From DAOUJW01 sp034422115 (GTDB lineage Bacteria > Chloroflexota > Dehalococcoidia > Lucifugimonadales > UBA2985): a stretch of DNA of 64,000 bases. The DNA lies in NCBI GenBank assembly GCA_034422115.1, contig DAOUJW010000017.1, positions 186,001-250,000 on the forward strand, in the 5' to 3' direction. Position numbers and translations under genes: made by a program. This document shows positions 51,704 through 60,611 of this stretch, in pieces (position 1 is the first letter of the stretch; every line of letters begins with the position of its first letter). The notes under the pieces were generated by a model. It ran no database searches. It was not told the origin of the DNA and saw nothing but the letters and a program-made list of their open reading frames with translations.

Positions 51704-52169
51704 CGGCGCCGACCCTGCCCAGGGCATCAGGGAACGACTCGATGAGGACTTGAAGGGCGCAATGCGGGAGCGCGACGAGGTTCGGCGCTCCGTCTTGCGC
51801 ATGGTTCGCTCAGAGGTCCAGAACGAGGAGAAGGCCAGCCAGAAGACGCTCGATGACGAGGGCATTCTGGGGGTCCTGTCCAGGCAGGCCAGGCGGCACC
51901 GGGAGAGCATTAGCGAGTTCCGCAAGGGCGGCAGGGAGGACTTGGTCCAGAAGGAGGAGGCGGAGCTTGGAGTGCTACTGGCCTACCTTCCCGCGCAGCT
52001 AACGGCTGAGGAGATCACGGCCCTGGCGCAGCAGGCCATTCAGGACGTGGGGGCCCGCGGCCCCACAGACAGGGGCAAGGTGATGGGCAAGCTGATGCCC
52101 CAGGTGAAGGGGAAGGCGGAGGGCTCGGCGGTCAACGAGGTGGTGTCACAGCTACTTGAACAGCTGTAA
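51687..52169 (+). CDS. yqeY: GatB/YqeY-domain protein
   Basis: A ~160-residue helical protein of the YqeY family, related to the tail domain of GatB: IRERLDEDLKGAMRERDEVRR, then KEEAELGVLLAYLPAQLTAEEI and GKLMPQVKGKAEGSAVNEVV. Such proteins probably bind tRNA-related partners; the exact role is not settled. It starts at ATG 51687 inside the end of rpsU, so it is translationally coupled to it. Confidence 0.9.
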   Translation: MVAGHSGADPAQGIRERLDEDLKGAMRERDEVRRSVLRMVRSEVQNEEKASQKTLDDEGILGVLSRQARRHRESISEFRKGGREDLVQKEEAELGVLLAYLPAQLTAEEITALAQQAIQDVGARGPTDRGKVMGKLMPQVKGKAEGSAVNEVVSQLLEQL

Positions 52170-52208
52170 AAGTGTCATTTACCGGACGTGACGGGCACAC
52201 AGAAACGG

Positions 52209-52237
52209 AGCGCCTTCTGAGCAGAGGCGCTTTTCTT
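52209..52237 (+). terminator. Rho-independent terminator or attenuator between yqeY and purQ
   Basis: Stem AGCGCCT/AGGCGCT with a 9-base loop, then TTTTCTT. It ends only ~20 bases before the purQ start codon, so it either ends the rpsU-yqeY transcript or acts as an attenuator in the purQ leader. Confidence 0.65.
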
Positions 52238-52256
52238 GTATTTGCGGAGTGCTGAA

Positions 52257-52946
52257 ATGAAGTTCGGCGTCATAGTCTTTCCGGGCACCTGGAGCGACGG
52301 CGACTGCTACCACGTGGTCGACTCCGTCCTGGGCCACGAGGCGCAGTACGTGTGGCACAAGGACAGGGACCTGTCGGGGCTGGACTGCCTCATCCTTCCG
52401 GGCGGGTTCTCCTACGGCGACTACCTGAGGACCGGCGCGGTCGCCCGCTTCTCTCCAGTCATGGAGGAGGTTGAGCGGTTCGCCGCAAGGGGCGGCTTGG
52501 TTATCGGCATATGCAACGGCTTCCAGATACTGTGCGAGGCCGGCCTTCTGCCGGGCGCGCTCATGCGCAACGAGCACCTTCAGTTCCGATGCCAGTGGGT
52601 CGACCTGCGGGTGGAGAACAGTTGCACCGGCTTCACGTCCGGGTGCGCCGAAGGCCAGGTGCTGCGCGTCCCGATATCCCATGGCGAGGGCAACTACTAC
52701 GCCGACGAGGAGACGCTGGCTTCCCTCAACGCCAACAGCCAGATTGTGTTCCGCTACTGCACGCCGGAGGGGGAGATAACTCCGGAGGCCAACCCCAACG
52801 GGTCGCTTGAGAACGTGGCGGGAATTGTCAACGCGCAGGGCAACGTGCTGGGCATGATGCCCCACCCTGAGCGGTGCTGCGAGCCGTCCCTGGGCGGGAC
52901 CGACGGCAGGTTCATCTTCGAGTCTATGCTGAGCGCTTTGGTGTAG
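52257..52946 (+). CDS. purQ: Phosphoribosylformylglycinamidine synthase, glutaminase subunit
   Basis: A 229-residue class I glutamine amidotransferase feeding ammonia to PurL in purine synthesis. The nucleophile is in VIGICNGFQIL, and the catalytic His/Glu are in MMPHPERCCEP. ATG 52257 (MKFGVIVFPGTW) is chosen; an in-frame upstream start lies in the terminator tail. It ends 6 bp before purL. A PurS gene, the third subunit of this small-type system, is not present beside it. Confidence 0.94.
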   Translation: MKFGVIVFPGTWSDGDCYHVVDSVLGHEAQYVWHKDRDLSGLDCLILPGGFSYGDYLRTGAVARFSPVMEEVERFAARGGLVIGICNGFQILCEAGLLPGALMRNEHLQFRCQWVDLRVENSCTGFTSGCAEGQVLRVPISHGEGNYYADEETLASLNANSQIVFRYCTPEGEITPEANPNGSLENVAGIVNAQGNVLGMMPHPERCCEPSLGGTDGRFIFESMLSALV

Positions 52947-52952
52947 GATAGT

Positions 52953-55160
52953 ATGCCGGTATCCAAAGAGGTCCTGGACGAGATAGCCCTAACGCAGGAG
53001 GAGTACCGCCTCATTGAGGAGCGGCTGGACCGTGAGCCCAACCCGGTGGAGTTGGGGATGTTCGGGGCGCTGTGGAGCGAGCACTGCGGGTACAAGCACT
53101 CCAAGCTGCTCCTCAGACAGTTGCCGTCACAGAGCCCCCGGCTGCTGGTGTCGCCCGGCGAGGAGAACGCCGGGGTCGTGGACATCGGCGACGGGCTGGC
53201 GGTGGTGATGAAGGTGGAGTCGCACAACCACCCGTCGGCGGTGGAGCCGTTCCAGGGAGCGGCCACGGGCGTCGGCGGCATAGTGCGGGACATCCTGGCC
53301 ATGGGCGCGAGGCCCATCGCTCTGCTGAACTCCCTGCGCTTTGGGCCACTGGACGACGCACGGAACCGCTACCTGTTTGGCGGCGTGGTCGAGGGCATAT
53401 CCTGGTACGGCAACTGCATCGGCATCCCGGACGTGGGCGGCGAGGTGTGCTTCTCCCACTCCTACTCCAACAATCCCCTGGTCAACGCCATGTGCGTGGG
53501 CCTGGTGCAGAGGGACATGCTGGTGAAGGCCCAGGCCTCCGGCGAGGGCAACCTGCTGGTGCTTGTTGGCGCGGACACGGGACGGGACGGCATTCACGGC
53601 GCGTCCGGCCTGGCCTCCCGCACCTTTGAGGAGGAGCGTGAGATGCGACCCACGGTGCAGGTGGGCAACCCGTTCCTGGAGAAGGTGCTGGTTGAGGCGT
53701 GCCTGGAGGTGGCGACCGCCGGGATCATCGTTGGGATGCAGGACCTGGGCGCGGCAGGCCTGACGAGCACCGTGGTCGAAGCCGCGGCCCGCGCGGGGGC
53801 CGGGGCCGTAATCGATATATCGCGGGTCCCGCGCCGGGAGGAGGGTATGACGCCCTACGAGGTGATGCTGTCCGAGTCCCAGGAGCGGATGCTGGTGATA
53901 GTCACCCAGGACAACCTGGACGCCGTGAGAGAGGTCTTTGACAAGTGGGACCTGGAGAGCAGCGTCATTGGCCAGGTCACCTACGACGGCCTGATCAACG
54001 TCTACGACGGGGACAGCCTGGAGGCGTCGCTGCCCATCGATGTCCTGACAGACCCGCCTCTGTATCGGCTTGAGGGACTGCCGCCCGCTTACCTGGCGTC
54101 GACCCGCAGCTTCGACCCGGACTCAGTTCCCCTTCCGCCGGACGGGCCTCAGTCGGCGCTGCAGCGCCTGCTGTCGACATCCGACATCGCCAGCAAGAGG
54201 TGGATATACCGGCAGTACGACCACCAGGTGCAGACCAATACCATCCAGGGGCCTGGAGGCGACGCCGCGGTGCTGCGGGTGAAGGACACGGAGAAGGGCA
54301 TAGCGGTGACCACCGACGGCAACGGGCGATACGCCTACCTGGACCCATTCACGGGCGGAGCGATAGCCGTGGCCGAGGCGTGCCGCAACCTGGCGTGCGT
54401 TGGCGCAGAGGCGATTGCGCTCACCGACTGCCTGAACTTCGGCAGCCCGGAGCGGCCGGAGGGCTACTTCCAGCTTGAGGAGTGCATCAAGGGAATGGCC
54501 AGGGCCTGCGAGGTGCTGGGAGTCCCCGTGATTAGCGGTAACGTCAGCCTGTACAACGAGACGATGGGAGAGGCTGTGTGGCCCACGCCGGTCGTGGGCG
54601 CGCTTGGCCTGCTGGAGGACGCAGGCAAACGCTGCACATCGGCCTTCAGCGACGCGGGAGACGTGGTCGTTCTCATAGGCGCGGGTGAGGTCGAATCAGA
54701 GGGCGCGCAGATAGGCGGGAGCTCCTATCTTCAAGCGGTTCATGGGAGGGTAACTGGTCGACCCGCCATTGACCTGGACCTGGAGGCCAGGGTTCAACGC
54801 CTGTGCCGAAGGGCGATTGAGGCGGGGCTGCTCAAGTCGGCCCACGACTGCGCGGACGGCGGTCTGGCGGTGTCCCTGGCGGAGTCTTGCATAGCAGGGG
54901 ATGTCGGCTTCAAGGGCGAGTTCTCAGTTCAGGGTCGATGGGACGCGGCGCTGTTTGGAGAGGCCCAGTCGCGGATTGTGGTGTCTCTGGCGAGCGAGGC
55001 GCTGGCCGGGTTTGAGGCTCTAGCCTCAGAGGAGGGTGTGCCGTGGGCGTGGCTGGGTGAAGTGGGCGGTGAAAGCCTCTCGCTGCCGTCTCTGTTGGAT
55101 GTAGCCGTAGGCGACCTGCGATCTGCCTGGGAGGGCGGCTTGGAGGAGGCTCTGGGGTAG
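52953..55160 (+). CDS. purL: Phosphoribosylformylglycinamidine synthase subunit PurL (small type)
   Basis: A 735-residue ATP-dependent synthetase that converts FGAR to FGAM. Motifs: ALWSEHCGYKHSK, KVESHNHPSAVEPFQGAATG, GQVTYDG, and DCADGGLAVSLAESC late in the protein. It is the small PurL that needs separate PurQ (just upstream) and PurS (elsewhere). A palindromic repeat follows the gene. Confidence 0.95.
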   Translation: MPVSKEVLDEIALTQEEYRLIEERLDREPNPVELGMFGALWSEHCGYKHSKLLLRQLPSQSPRLLVSPGEENAGVVDIGDGLAVVMKVESHNHPSAVEPFQGAATGVGGIVRDILAMGARPIALLNSLRFGPLDDARNRYLFGGVVEGISWYGNCIGIPDVGGEVCFSHSYSNNPLVNAMCVGLVQRDMLVKAQASGEGNLLVLVGADTGRDGIHGASGLASRTFEEEREMRPTVQVGNPFLEKVLVEACLEVATAGIIVGMQDLGAAGLTSTVVEAAARAGAGAVIDISRVPRREEGMTPYEVMLSESQERMLVIVTQDNLDAVREVFDKWDLESSVIGQVTYDGLINVYDGDSLEASLPIDVLTDPPLYRLEGLPPAYLASTRSFDPDSVPLPPDGPQSALQRLLSTSDIASKRWIYRQYDHQVQTNTIQGPGGDAAVLRVKDTEKGIAVTTDGNGRYAYLDPFTGGAIAVAEACRNLACVGAEAIALTDCLNFGSPERPEGYFQLEECIKGMARACEVLGVPVISGNVSLYNETMGEAVWPTPVVGALGLLEDAGKRCTSAFSDAGDVVVLIGAGEVESEGAQIGGSSYLQAVHGRVTGRPAIDLDLEARVQRLCRRAIEAGLLKSAHDCADGGLAVSLAESCIAGDVGFKGEFSVQGRWDAALFGEAQSRIVVSLASEALAGFEALASEEGVPWAWLGEVGGESLSLPSLLDVAVGDLRSAWEGGLEEALG

Positions 55161-55215
55161 GGGGATTCCCGTCACTCCTGAGCAGTCGGGAGTCCACCCC
55201 CCCCCTTCCTCATGG

Positions 55216-55235
55216 ATGCCCGTCTGCACGGGCAT
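55216..55235. repeat. Palindromic extragenic repeat after purL
   Basis: ATGCCCGT-CTGC-ACGGGCAT, a perfect 8-bp stem with 4-base loop and a divergent stem sequence. A weaker inverted repeat lies just upstream at about 55163-55194. Confidence 0.65.
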
Positions 55236-55303
55236 GACAAAGAAGCGCAAGCAAGTCCCCTCAGCTTGAAGCGTGCCTGCTTGTATGCTATTCTACGAGG
55301 GTT

Positions 55304-55380
55304 CGGGGTGTGGCGCAGCCCGGGAGCGCACTTGCATGGGGTGCAAGGGGCCGTCGGTTCAAATCCGACCACCCCGACCA
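55304..55380 (+). tRNA. tRNA-Pro (anticodon GGG)
   Basis: A 77-nt cloverleaf with encoded CCA. The acceptor stem CGGGGTG pairs with CACCCCG. The anticodon arm is CTTGC-ATGGGGT-GCAAG, giving anticodon GGG. The T arm is GTCGG-TTCAAAT-CCGAC. An AT-richer defence-type gene starts 80 bases downstream, but the tRNA itself is intact. Confidence 0.93.
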
Positions 55381-55460
55381 TTCATTTAGCCCTAAAGCAT
55401 TGCCTATAGCTCTTTCTTGGGCACGGGCTAAGCGTCGGCAGATTTCAACGAGGAGCCATT

Positions 55461-57146
55461 ATGCCAACGAAAATTGAGGCAAAAGAACATATCTTGGGCA
55501 AGATTTTCAGCGATGACTATGCATTTGAGATCCCAATGTATCAGCGACCTTATATCTGGGAGGAAGAAACAGTCCAGCAACTCCTGGATGATATCAAAGA
55601 AGCCAAGGAAAGAGGCGGAGATGAACCTTATTTTCTCGGAAGCATAGTGCTCATAAAAAACGACGGTGACGCGAAGAGCCAAGTGGTAGACGGCCAGCAG
55701 AGATTGACAACCCTTACCATGCTGTTCTGTGTGCTTCGGGAACTTTCCAACGACGCCACAATCCGAGCTGACTTGGACAAGCGAGTCCGCGCAGCGAGCG
55801 ATACTATCGGTGGAGTAGAAGGTAAGGTTCGGTTGAGTATAAGGCCGCAGGATCAAGATTTCTTTGAGAAATACGTTCAGAAAGGTAACAGTAGCGAGGC
55901 TTATCTGAGCCTTAATACCAAGAATACGGACCTCCCAGATAGCCGGAAGAATATAGCCCAGAATACCAAGAAACTTCACGCGGAACTTGAGAAACTGGGC
56001 GAGGAAACCAGGCTTGATATTGCAAAATACATAGATCAGAATTGCTATCTGGTTGTTGTGTCAGCATCCGATGTGGAATCAGCATACAGAATCTTCTCTG
56101 TAATGAACAACCGCGGCATTCCATTGTCCCCGACAGATATATTGAAGGCGGACGTAATTGGGAAGATGCCCTCGGGTTCCGAAGAGAAATATGCCAAGCG
56201 CTGGGAAGATATTGAAGTGGATCTTGGACGAGATAACTTCAGAGATCTTTTTGCACATATACGTACAATTTATCGCAAAGACAAGTTGCGGGGTTCACTG
56301 CAAAGAGAATTCCAAGAGTATGTGCTAGGTACCCTAAATCAGCAAAAAGCTGTAGATTTCTTTGACCATGTCCTTGAACCTTACACCGATGTTTATGAGA
56401 TTGTGTCCGAGGCTAATTATGCGAGCCCTGAGGACGCAGAAAAGATCAACGAGCTATTGCGACACCTGAATCGCCTCGACAACTTCGACTGGATACCTCC
56501 GGCCATGGAGTATTTTCGTCGCAATGAAGGACAAACTAATATTCTTGTCGAGTTCACGCGCGACTTGGAGAGGTTGGCCTATGGTCTGTTCATTCTGCGA
56601 GCGTACGACACTGAGCGGATAAGACGATACGGTCAAGTCCTAACCTCAATTGAGAAGGGCGATGATCTGTTTGCGGAAGGTAGCCGTCTCCAACTCGACA
56701 CCGAAGAAAAAAGGGAAATCTTAAGAAGGTTGGAAGGCGACATATACACCCAACCTCGTATTCCTAAGACTCTCTTACTACGGCTAGACAACCTGCTGGC
56801 GGATACTGGAGTCAAGTATGACCAACCTGTTATTAGCATTGAACACGTTTTGCCCCAGAATCCGGCAAGTGACTCTGATTGGACTAAGTTATTTCCAGAC
56901 CCCGATGAGAGAGACGAATGGACTCATAAGCTCGCCAATTTGGTTCTGTTGTCCCGTCGCAAGAACAGCCAAGCGTCAAACTACGATTTTAACAAGAAGA
57001 AGAGTGAGTATTTTCAGAAGAAAGGGACTGCGACCTTTGCCCTGACCACCCAAGTGGTCAATGCGTCGGAGTGGACACGAGATGTTCTTGCGCAGCGCCA
57101 GAGTGATTTGATTGATACCCTCAAGAAAGAGTGGCGGCTGGACTGA
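55461..57146 (+). CDS. DUF262/DUF1524 protein, GmrSD-like modification-dependent nuclease
   Basis: A 561-residue single-chain protein. The N-terminal DUF262 (ParB/Srx-like NTPase fold) has IPMYQRPYIWEEE, FLGSIVLI and the key DGQQRLTTL. The C-terminal DUF1524 HNH-type nuclease has SIEHVLPQNP and LANLVLLSRRKNSQASNYDF. This GmrS-GmrD order marks type IV restriction enzymes that cut glucosylated hydroxymethylcytosine or other modified phage DNA. Both motifs look intact. The gene is clearly AT-richer than its neighbours and sits next to tRNA-Pro, which suggests horizontal arrival. No partner gene is present and no repeat of the tRNA end is seen after it. Confidence 0.87.
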   Translation: MPTKIEAKEHILGKIFSDDYAFEIPMYQRPYIWEEETVQQLLDDIKEAKERGGDEPYFLGSIVLIKNDGDAKSQVVDGQQRLTTLTMLFCVLRELSNDATIRADLDKRVRAASDTIGGVEGKVRLSIRPQDQDFFEKYVQKGNSSEAYLSLNTKNTDLPDSRKNIAQNTKKLHAELEKLGEETRLDIAKYIDQNCYLVVVSASDVESAYRIFSVMNNRGIPLSPTDILKADVIGKMPSGSEEKYAKRWEDIEVDLGRDNFRDLFAHIRTIYRKDKLRGSLQREFQEYVLGTLNQQKAVDFFDHVLEPYTDVYEIVSEANYASPEDAEKINELLRHLNRLDNFDWIPPAMEYFRRNEGQTNILVEFTRDLERLAYGLFILRAYDTERIRRYGQVLTSIEKGDDLFAEGSRLQLDTEEKREILRRLEGDIYTQPRIPKTLLLRLDNLLADTGVKYDQPVISIEHVLPQNPASDSDWTKLFPDPDERDEWTHKLANLVLLSRRKNSQASNYDFNKKKSEYFQKKGTATFALTTQVVNASEWTRDVLAQRQSDLIDTLKKEWRLD

Positions 57147-57180
57147 GTAAGAGACATTCTCAAGAAATGCGCTGAAGGTC

Positions 57181-58167
57181 CTATCCCCCATACGCCGTTG
57201 GGTGGAGGTGGCAGGCGGCCAGATGCCTGGGGGCGACCTCAATCAGCGGCGGGTCTATGACCTCGCATATGCCGGCAATGGCGTGGGGGCACCTGGGGTT
57301 GAACCGGCAGCCCGTCGGCGGCTCCGTGGGGCTGGGAGGCTCGCCTGGGATGACGGGGCGCTGGCGCAGCCTGTTGGCCGGGTCCGGCTCAGGGATCGCC
57401 TGGATCAGGGCAGCTGTGTAGGGGTGAAGCGGCTCCTCGATAATCCTGTCGGAAGGCCCCATCTCCACAATGCGCCCGGCGTACATCACGGCAATCCTGT
57501 CGGAAAAGTGGCGGGCCGTCGCTATGTCGTGGGTGATGTACAGGAAGGTGATGCCGTACGCCTTCTGCAAGTCCCGCATCAGGTAGAGAATCTCCGCCCG
57601 GCTGGATGCGTCTATCATCGATACCGGCTCGTCCGCGAGGATGAAGTCAGGCTTGAGGATGAGGGCGCGGGCGATGCCGACGCGCTGCCTCTGGCCGCCT
57701 GAGAGCATGTGCGGGTACTTGGCGGCGACCTCCCCGGCGGGCGACAGGTTCACATCCTCAAGCGACTGGTGAATCATGGCCGTCCTCTCGGATGCGCTGC
57801 CGTGGCCGTGGATGACCAGCGGCTCCTCCAGGGTCTGGCCTATGCTCATGAAGGGGTCGATGCTGGAGTAGGGGTCCTGGAACACGCCCTGGGCCCTGCG
57901 GCGGAACTCCTTGAGCCTGGAGTCCTGGGCCTGGCCTATCTCCTCGCCGTCGAAGAATATGCGACCGTCCGTTGGCCTCAGCAGGCGGAGGGCCGCTCTC
58001 CCCAGGGTGGTCTTTCCGCTGCCGGACTCGCCGACCACCGCCAAGGTCTCGCCGCGCTCAAGGCTGAGGGACACCCCGTCCAGTGCCCTCACGACGACGG
58101 AGTTCAGAAGCCCCTTCCTTGCTTGGAAGTGCACCTTGAGGTCTTCTATTTTGATGAGTTCAGTCAT
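57181..58167 (-). CDS. Oligopeptide-type ABC transporter ATP-binding protein (OppF/DppF)
   Basis: A 328-residue ATPase. Walker A GESGSGKTTL, signature LSGGQRQRVGIARAL, Walker B FILADEPVS, and the Opp-type C-terminal zinc/iron-like region GCRFNPRCPHA...C...C. Usually one aspartate follows the Walker B pair; here VSMID continues normally. Together with the next gene it forms the ATPase heterodimer of a peptide or nickel importer. It ends the leftward transporter operon. Confidence 0.92.
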   Translation of the reverse strand: MTELIKIEDLKVHFQARKGLLNSVVVRALDGVSLSLERGETLAVVGESGSGKTTLGRAALRLLRPTDGRIFFDGEEIGQAQDSRLKEFRRRAQGVFQDPYSSIDPFMSIGQTLEEPLVIHGHGSASERTAMIHQSLEDVNLSPAGEVAAKYPHMLSGGQRQRVGIARALILKPDFILADEPVSMIDASSRAEILYLMRDLQKAYGITFLYITHDIATARHFSDRIAVMYAGRIVEMGPSDRIIEEPLHPYTAALIQAIPEPDPANRLRQRPVIPGEPPSPTEPPTGCRFNPRCPHAIAGICEVIDPPLIEVAPRHLAACHLHPTAYGG

Positions 58168-58189
58168 AGTTTTTGTGCCCCCATCCTAA

Positions 58190-58214
58190 CCTTCCCCCGC
58201 CATGCGGGGGAAGG
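58190..58214. repeat. GC-rich hairpin between the two ATPase genes
   Basis: CCTTCCCCCGC-CAT-GCGGGGGAAGG, an 11-bp perfect stem with a 3-base loop. No T-run follows on the coding strand, so it may moderate rather than end transcription or protect the mRNA. Confidence 0.6.
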
Positions 58215-58227
58215 GATTTAGGTGCTT

Positions 58228-59187
58228 TTACCCTCCTTCCAGCAGCCAGCAGCGGGCCTCGTGGCCGTCTCTGACAACGAGGGCCGGCGGGACGCGGTCT
58301 GCGCATGGCTCAAAGGCAAAGGGGCATCGCGGACTGAAGCGGCAGCCGGTGGGCGGACTCGTCAGGTCCGGGGGCGCGCCGGAGATGAACACGGGCGCTT
58401 CCTCTGACGACAGCCTTGGTATGCTGTCAAGTAGCCTCTGGGTGTAGGGATGCCTGGGGCTGAGAAAAACGTCCTCCGATGTGCCAAGCTCCACAATCTG
58501 CCCGCCGTACATGACCGCTATTCTATCGCAAAGGTCACTGGCCAGGGCGATGTCGTGGGTGATGAAGATGAAGGAGATTCCCAGGTCCCGCTTCAGGTCC
58601 TTGAGCAGGTTCATCATCTGGGCCTGAATGCTCACGTCCAGGGCGGAGGTAGGCTCGTCCAGGATTACCAGGCTGGGGTTCAGCACCAGGGACATGGCTA
58701 TCATGACCCGCTGCTTCATGCCGCCGCTCAGCTCGTGGGGATACCTGTTGACCACCTCTCCCGGCAGCCGCACCAGGTCGAAGAGCTCCAAAGCACGCTC
58801 TCGCGCCGACCCCTTGTTGCCCCGGTTGGCCTGCAGGAGAGGCTCTTCTACCTGGTGGCCCACCTTGAGCACTGGGTTGAGGGAGTTCATGGCTCCCTGG
58901 AAGACCATCGACATCCGCTTCCAGCGAATGAGCTGCCGGAACTCATCGTCCGGTATCGACGTTATGTTTTCGCCCTCCAGCGTCACGTCGCCGCGATAGC
59001 CAGTGGCGTTGCGCGGCAGAAGGCGCATGAGGGCAAGGGAGAGGCTGGTCTTGCCGGAGCCGGACTCGCCGACGATGCCCAACGCCTGGCCGCGCTCCAG
59101 GTCGAATGAGATGCCGTCCACGGCCCTCACCACCGCCTCGCGAGTGGTGTAGTACATGTGCAGGTCTCTCACCTCCAGGAGGCTCAT
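58228..59187 (-). CDS. Oligopeptide-type ABC transporter ATP-binding protein (OppD/DppD)
   Basis: A 319-residue ATPase. Walker A GESGSGKTSL, signature ELSGGMKQRVMIAMSL, Walker B LVILDEPTSALD, and the C-terminal Opp-type region GCRFSPRCPFAFEPC. Start ATG 59187 overlaps the stop of the upstream permease gene by 4 bp (ATGA); longer frames run antisense-like into that gene. It pairs with the OppF-type ATPase. Confidence 0.92.
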   Translation of the reverse strand: MSLLEVRDLHMYYTTREAVVRAVDGISFDLERGQALGIVGESGSGKTSLSLALMRLLPRNATGYRGDVTLEGENITSIPDDEFRQLIRWKRMSMVFQGAMNSLNPVLKVGHQVEEPLLQANRGNKGSARERALELFDLVRLPGEVVNRYPHELSGGMKQRVMIAMSLVLNPSLVILDEPTSALDVSIQAQMMNLLKDLKRDLGISFIFITHDIALASDLCDRIAVMYGGQIVELGTSEDVFLSPRHPYTQRLLDSIPRLSSEEAPVFISGAPPDLTSPPTGCRFSPRCPFAFEPCADRVPPALVVRDGHEARCWLLEGG

Positions 59188-60611
59188 TGCCTCGCCATCC
59201 TCAGCCTGGGGTCGACCACCCGCTCCATGCCCAGGGCGATGAGTACGAATGTCAGCGCGGTGAGCACGATGAGGATGCCCGGAGGCAGCACCCACCACCA
59301 ATACCCGACGTAGACTGCGCCCGTCCTGAAGCCCTGGTCAAGTATCTGACCCCACGTGGGTATGGACGGGTCGCCCAGCCCCAGGAAGCTCAGCCCGGCC
59401 TCCGCCAGAATCGCGGCGGGCGTGAAGAAAATCATCTGGGCGAAGACAAAGGGCGCCATCTGCGGGAAGATGTGCCGGAACATAATGCGCCACCGGGACG
59501 CGCCCAGGGCCGCGGTCGCCTCCATGAGCTGCCCCGACCTTATCTGCAGCACCATCGACCGGATGACGATGGCGAGGCCTGGCCAGCCGAATACAATCAT
59601 TATCGCGACTACTATCCACAGCTTCTGGCCCAGGATGAAGGCCAGGAACAGCAGGATGGGCAGAAGGGGGATGTTGGTCAGGATGTCGGAGAAACGCTGG
59701 ATGGAGATGTCAGTCTTGCCGCCGGTGTAGCCGCTTATTATGCCCATCGTCGTGCCTATCGTGGTGGCCATTATTGCCGTGACCAGCCCGATAGTCAGCG
59801 CAACGGGAAACCCGAAGATTAGGCCGCGCGCCAGGTCACGGCCTATGGAGTCGGTGCCCATCAACCCGAAGCTGGACCCGCCCACCACGAACCGGACCGA
59901 GCCTATGGAGTCCTGAGGGCCGGACGACCGGGCGAGTACCCGTATCCGGTAGTCGCCCTTGAGCGGCTGGAACTCCCCGCCGCCCTGGGCGTCAGGCGTG
60001 CCAAAGACCGCCTGGTCAATCTCTCCCACAAGCTCGGTGGCCGGCGCCTGAACGCCGAACTCGCTCTGCAGGAAGCGGGACACCTCGCCGGCGACGGAGG
60101 TCTCGCCTGTGAGGAAGACGCGGAAGGGCGTATCTACGTACCTGACCACCGGCGACGTCTCGCCGGGCCTTGGGGCGGGGACCACGTGGCGGTAGAGGTT
60201 GACGACTCTGCCGTCCGGGCGCTCCACCGAGACGGTGACCGTCGTGGGCCTGGTGTCGTAGGAGACTCTCTCCAGGGAGAAGGAGGTGAAGGTGGGCGCT
60301 TCATCGTAGCCGTAGTCCAGGTCGAAGGTGTAGACGCTCTCCACGCCGCGTGTCGTCTGTCGCACCTCGGTCGGCTCGGTCGCCTCGAACACCGTGTGCT
60401 TGACGCCCCCGCCTATCCAGCCAGGAGGCACGTTCTTCGGGTTGTCGGCCCATTCTGAGGGGTTGTTCCACAGCCGGACGCCGAAGTCCAGGGGGTTGGT
60501 CGTCAGGGCGAAAACCGAAATCGCCACCATAGTGATGAAGAAAGCCACACCCGTCTTGCCGGTGGTGGAGGAGAGCAGCTCCTTGAGGGTGTTGCCCAGC
60601 GCGCCCGTCAT
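59184..60611 (-). CDS. ABC transporter permease (DppC/OppC type) with a large external insert
   Basis: A 475-residue permease, much longer than the usual ~300. TM1 (about residues 18-38) is followed by a ~210-residue external region (from FGVRLWNNPSEW to VLARSSGPQ) with beta-rich sequence, then the standard Opp core starting FGLMGTDSIGRDLARGLIFG. The coupling-helix motif is EATAALGAS. In ordinary DppC proteins the loop between TM1 and the GTDxxGRD motif is short, so the insert is unusual; it may contact the binding protein. Start overlaps dppB by 4 bp. Confidence 0.9.
   Translation of the reverse strand: MTGALGNTLKELLSSTTGKTGVAFFITMVAISVFALTTNPLDFGVRLWNNPSEWADNPKNVPPGWIGGGVKHTVFEATEPTEVRQTTRGVESVYTFDLDYGYDEAPTFTSFSLERVSYDTRPTTVTVSVERPDGRVVNLYRHVVPAPRPGETSPVVRYVDTPFRVFLTGETSVAGEVSRFLQSEFGVQAPATELVGEIDQAVFGTPDAQGGGEFQPLKGDYRIRVLARSSGPQDSIGSVRFVVGGSSFGLMGTDSIGRDLARGLIFGFPVALTIGLVTAIMATTIGTTMGIISGYTGGKTDISIQRFSDILTNIPLLPILLFLAFILGQKLWIVVAIMIVFGWPGLAIVIRSMVLQIRSGQLMEATAALGASRWRIMFRHIFPQMAPFVFAQMIFFTPAAILAEAGLSFLGLGDPSIPTWGQILDQGFRTGAVYVGYWWWVLPPGILIVLTALTFVLIALGMERVVDPRLRMARQ

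Noticed and set aside
55304..57180. Possible integrated element bounded by tRNA-Pro
   Set aside because: No second copy of the tRNA 3' end and no integrase were found around the defence gene, so an attachment site cannot be called.
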